Of a DNA stretch of 64,000 nucleotides, positions 62,512 through 64,000 are shown one piece after another (the stretch's first letter is position 1; every line of letters begins with the position of its first letter). Location: IMG/VR virus record IMGVR_UViG_3300021093_000047, positions 1 to 64,000 of that record. One strand, 5' to 3'. Made by a program: the position numbers and the translations under genes. A model generated the notes under the pieces. It was not told the origin of the DNA, ran no database searches, and saw only the letters and a list, made by a program, of their open reading frames with translations. Origin of the DNA: a virus.

Positions 62512-62700
62512 TCAGGCACAGATGGAATAGAGTTTATCAAACTCGTATTCACCATCTTCACCCTCAACTGCCTGATAAACAATCACAGTTTCACCAGACA
62601 GTTCAACACTCCAATCAAGAGCATCTTCTTTGGCATTATCTACATCTTGATACCACTCAGCATCAATCAGGTCAAAAGAGACAGGGCAAGAAAGAAACAT
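62512..62700 (-). CDS. 62-aa acidic unknown protein
   Basis: Start at the ATG at 62700 (MFLSCPVSFDLIDAEWYQDVDNAKEDALDW); a GTG 48 bp upstream is in frame but reads through a hairpin. A beta-strand, acidic helix, then ETVIVYQAVEGEDGEYEFDKLY. Small and very acidic. No family recognised. Confidence 0.6.
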   Translation of the reverse strand: MFLSCPVSFDLIDAEWYQDVDNAKEDALDWSVELSGETVIVYQAVEGEDGEYEFDKLYSICA

Positions 62701-62731
62701 CGGAGTCAAAAACAAATGAATTAGTTTGATG

Positions 62732-62776
62732 GTGCAAGTGTGATACACCTCATCAGGATGTAACAGGGACTTGCAC
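62732..62776 (-). other. Intercistronic hairpin
   Basis: GTGCAAGT (62732-62739) pairs with ACTTGCAC (62769-62776), and an inner TACACC/GG(A)TGTA stem continues the fold. It lies 30 bp upstream of the 62700 start and has no T-run, so it could affect mRNA stability or translation rather than termination. Confidence 0.5.
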
Positions 62777-62794
62777 TCTATCGTTTCTATTTAA

Positions 62795-62998
62795 TCAGAC
62801 TGCGGCAAGATAAGCAGCAATCTCATCATCATTCTCGGGACAATCAGCAATTCCCAGGTCTTCACAAACTTGCTCACGAGTGAGTTCAGTTTGCTCAGGA
62901 ACCAGAACATTCAGAATGTCAAGAATCTGAGTTCCAGTCTGCCCCTTGCGAAGCATACCGAGCATCACATCAGCAGAAAAAGTAGCAACAGCAGTCAT
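62795..62998 (-). CDS. 67-aa unknown protein
   Basis: MTAVATFSADVMLGMLRKGQTGTQILDIL, then VPEQTELTREQVCEDLGIADCPENDDEIAAYLAAV. Two or three helices, acidic C-terminus; the first half has the look of a helix-turn-helix-like or dimerisation helix but no clear motif. First gene after module copy 3, with a ~95-nt leader. Confidence 0.65.
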   Translation of the reverse strand: MTAVATFSADVMLGMLRKGQTGTQILDILNVLVPEQTELTREQVCEDLGIADCPENDDEIAAYLAAV

Positions 62999-63091
62999 TT
63001 TGATTAAGATAGAGTTTGAGTTGAAGTGATGAGGTTAGATAACAGCATACTTGCCAAGATGCCATTTGACGTTATCGAGGTGGTCTTATTG

Positions 63092-63184
63092 CCTCCCTCA
63101 CCACCCCTATACAATACCACATTTTGGACCCCGTGCTCATTTACTGTGCCACTAGAACAAGTGGCACATCGCATAGTTGGACTC
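63092..63184 (-). promoter_or_regulatory. 93-bp promoter module, copy 3
   Basis: GAGTCCAACTATGCGA and the inverted repeat TGTGCCACT-TGTTCT-AGTGGCACA (63145-63168) are identical to copy 1 over 40 bp. GTAAATGAGCAC, 16 variable bases, TATTGT (63111-63116) and a diverged leader ATAGGGGTGGTGAGGGAGG follow. It heads 62998-62119. Confidence 0.6.
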
Positions 63185-63229
63185 GGTGAGAATGGATTTT
63201 GCTCGGAAGCACCAACCCCCTGAGTCCTA

Positions 63230-63430
63230 TGCGGGACACATAATGAGACCGAGAAGAGTTTTTGTTTCTTCTCTGATTCTACCTGCAACCTAGGCACCCC
63301 TCCCCGCAGGATGCAGTCCCATTGCAGTCTCGTGTGAAACTGTTGATTTGGGATTTTTCCGCAATCTGGGGTTCAGGTGCCCTAGGTCATTGGCAGCAGT
63401 CTCATCGACGGTCTATCTGAAACTGTTGAG
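63230..63430. other. Noncoding GC-richer repeat/structure region
   Basis: About 200 bp between the stop at 63433 and module 3, with clearly higher GC than its surroundings and no plausible gene. It holds a direct repeat TGAAACTGTTGA at 63334 and 63418, several (A/G)GACTGC repeats on the minus strand, an inverted repeat CCTAGGCACC (63289-63298)/GGTGCCCTAGG (63376-63386), and a hairpin GAGAAGA/TCTTCTC (63251-63273). It could be a structured RNA or a recombination scar. Confidence 0.4.
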
Positions 63431-63432
63431 AA

Positions 63433-63618
63433 TCAGGCAGATTCCAGCAGTTCGGGATTGTATTCCTCAACTTCAGTGAGAAGTTCCTCATCAGTGTAGG
63501 CAGAAAGATTCTCTTTCAGAGAACTATAAACAAAACACTCCATTGTTTTATAATCCATATTCTCAATGAGTGTTTGGATGTAGTCTTCAGTGAGTTGTGC
63601 GCGGTTAAAATCAGACAT
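63433..63618 (-). CDS. 61-aa acidic unknown protein
   Basis: MSDFNRAQLTEDYIQTLIENMDYKTMECFVYSSLKENLSAYTDEELLTEVEEYNPELLESA in outline: three acidic helices. It begins 1 nt after the previous gene ends. The helical, acidic plan is like that of several small cyanophage proteins, all without function. Confidence 0.65.
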   Translation of the reverse strand: MSDFNRAQLTEDYIQTLIENMDYKTMECFVYSSLKENLSAYTDEELLTEVEEYNPELLESA

Positions 63619-63619
63619 T

Positions 63620-63826
63620 TCAGTAGGATTCAGAAATTACAAGGTAATCAAGTGAATTGACACACCAACCAGTTTGGTCGGAAATCAAATCAGCAAGTTC
63701 ATCTTCATTATCAACTTCAAAGACTTCACCAATCACAGATTTAGCAACTGCAACCTGCTCATCATAGGGAAGTTCATCTTCCCCATCATAAAAGTCAAAC
63801 TCAATGTCAGTTAGTTTCAGAAGCAT
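63620..63826 (-). CDS. 68-aa acidic unknown protein
   Basis: MLLKLTDIEFDFYDGEDELPYDEQVAVAKSVIGEVFEVD in outline, then DELADLISDQTGWCVNSLDYLVI. A pattern of strand, acidic loop, helix, strand, helix, strand suggests a small ferredoxin-like fold. Start in a TAATG junction with the gene upstream. Function unknown. Confidence 0.7.
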   Translation of the reverse strand: MLLKLTDIEFDFYDGEDELPYDEQVAVAKSVIGEVFEVDNEDELADLISDQTGWCVNSLDYLVISESY

Positions 63827-64000
63827 TAGACTGCACCATGGAAAGGATTGGCAAGTTGTGGAATCGTATTAAAATCTATAACTTCATAAGGAACATTATG
63901 ATTGAGATACTCATTGATTTCTCTGTTCATCTCAACTTTATTGAGAAACTTCTTGGATTGACTTTGACCCATAAAGGTCAATACTTTCAAAAACCAAGTT
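63826..64000 (-). CDS. Unknown protein (partial, C-terminus)
   Basis: Frame open to the right edge. The visible end is TWFLKVLTFMGQSQSKKF, then EMNREINEYLNHNVPYEVIDFNTIPQLANPFHGAV. An internal ATG at 63973 (MGQSQSKK) could be the real start, giving a short complete protein. The stop overlaps the next ATG by one base. No family recognised. Confidence 0.55.
   Translation of the reverse strand, partial: TWFLKVLTFMGQSQSKKFLNKVEMNREINEYLNHNVPYEVIDFNTIPQLANPFHGAV

Noticed and set aside
62740-62768. Hammerhead ribozyme core (CTGATGAG followed by a short stem)
   Set aside because: The required GAAA after stem II and a GUH cleavage site are missing, so the match is fortuitous.
63004-63297. 97-codon minus-strand open frame
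   Set aside because: It runs through promoter module 3 and the repeat island; composition is unlike the neighbouring acidic proteins and no ribosome-binding site is seen.
63230-63430. tRNA gene in the GC-rich island
   Set aside because: No acceptor stem, no TTC-type T-loop and no cloverleaf could be built on either strand.

Overview
The window looks like part of the genome of a T4-like marine cyanophage (cyanomyovirus). The evidence is AT-rich DNA, every confident gene on the minus strand, a T4-type baseplate block in canonical order (gp25, gp6, a giant gp7-like protein, then gp8), a very large set of repeat-rich virion and fibre proteins, T4-type late promoter octamers (TATAAATA and one-mismatch forms), and a phage speD gene. 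The host is inferred to be Synechococcus or Prochlorococcus; nothing here proves it. The genes read from high to low coordinates.

Layout in transcription order. (1) 64000-59040: an accessory region of about 18 tiny genes (27-224 codons) in three or four tightly overlapping operons. Three of these operons begin at a nearly identical 93-bp module: a perfect inverted repeat, then GAGCAC, exactly 16 variable bases, a TATATT-like hexamer and a GA-rich leader. I read this as an iterated phage promoter class. (2) 59039-58004: about 1 kb without a convincing gene. It holds AT-rich repeats, several dyads, a tight cluster of TTTTCCACA (DnaA-box-like) sites, two sigma70-type promoters facing outward on opposite strands, and a terminator. 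It is a candidate replication origin or regulatory hub. (3) 58003-55252: small unknown genes, a GT-A glycosyltransferase, a 47-residue basic protein, a DUF1415-like protein, S-adenosylmethionine decarboxylase (speD) and an 80-residue unknown.

(4) 55214-23596: the baseplate and structural block: gp25, gp6, giant gp7-like (2616 aa), an 876-aa fibre-like protein, 626-aa, 76-aa and 1613-aa structural proteins, gp8, a 2516-aa DUF4815-type protein, and four smaller proteins. Several of these unrelated proteins share the same small beta-rich modules (GxGY repeats, NEIIKYTG..RG repeats). (5) 23499-4817: the tail fibre and adhesin block: a fibre-like protein, a subtilisin-like protease, a 1710-aa GSG-repeat protein, an Mtd-N-like protein, an 1177-aa protein with carbohydrate-binding-like repeats and a beta-helix, two small proteins, three paralogous glycine- and cysteine-rich proteins, and a protein resembling a tail-fibre assembly chaperone. 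(6) 4702-1: past a strong terminator, a glycan-modification cassette: a GT9 (heptosyltransferase-like) glycosyltransferase, two tandem paralogous NodU-type carbamoyltransferases, and the start of a cytidylyltransferase-fold nucleotidyltransferase.

The window therefore joins early or middle takeover genes, a possible origin, the late virion program and a surface-glycan or nucleotide modification set. No tRNA, CRISPR array, insertion sequence or integrase was seen. All identifications come from reading motifs by eye; no database search was run.
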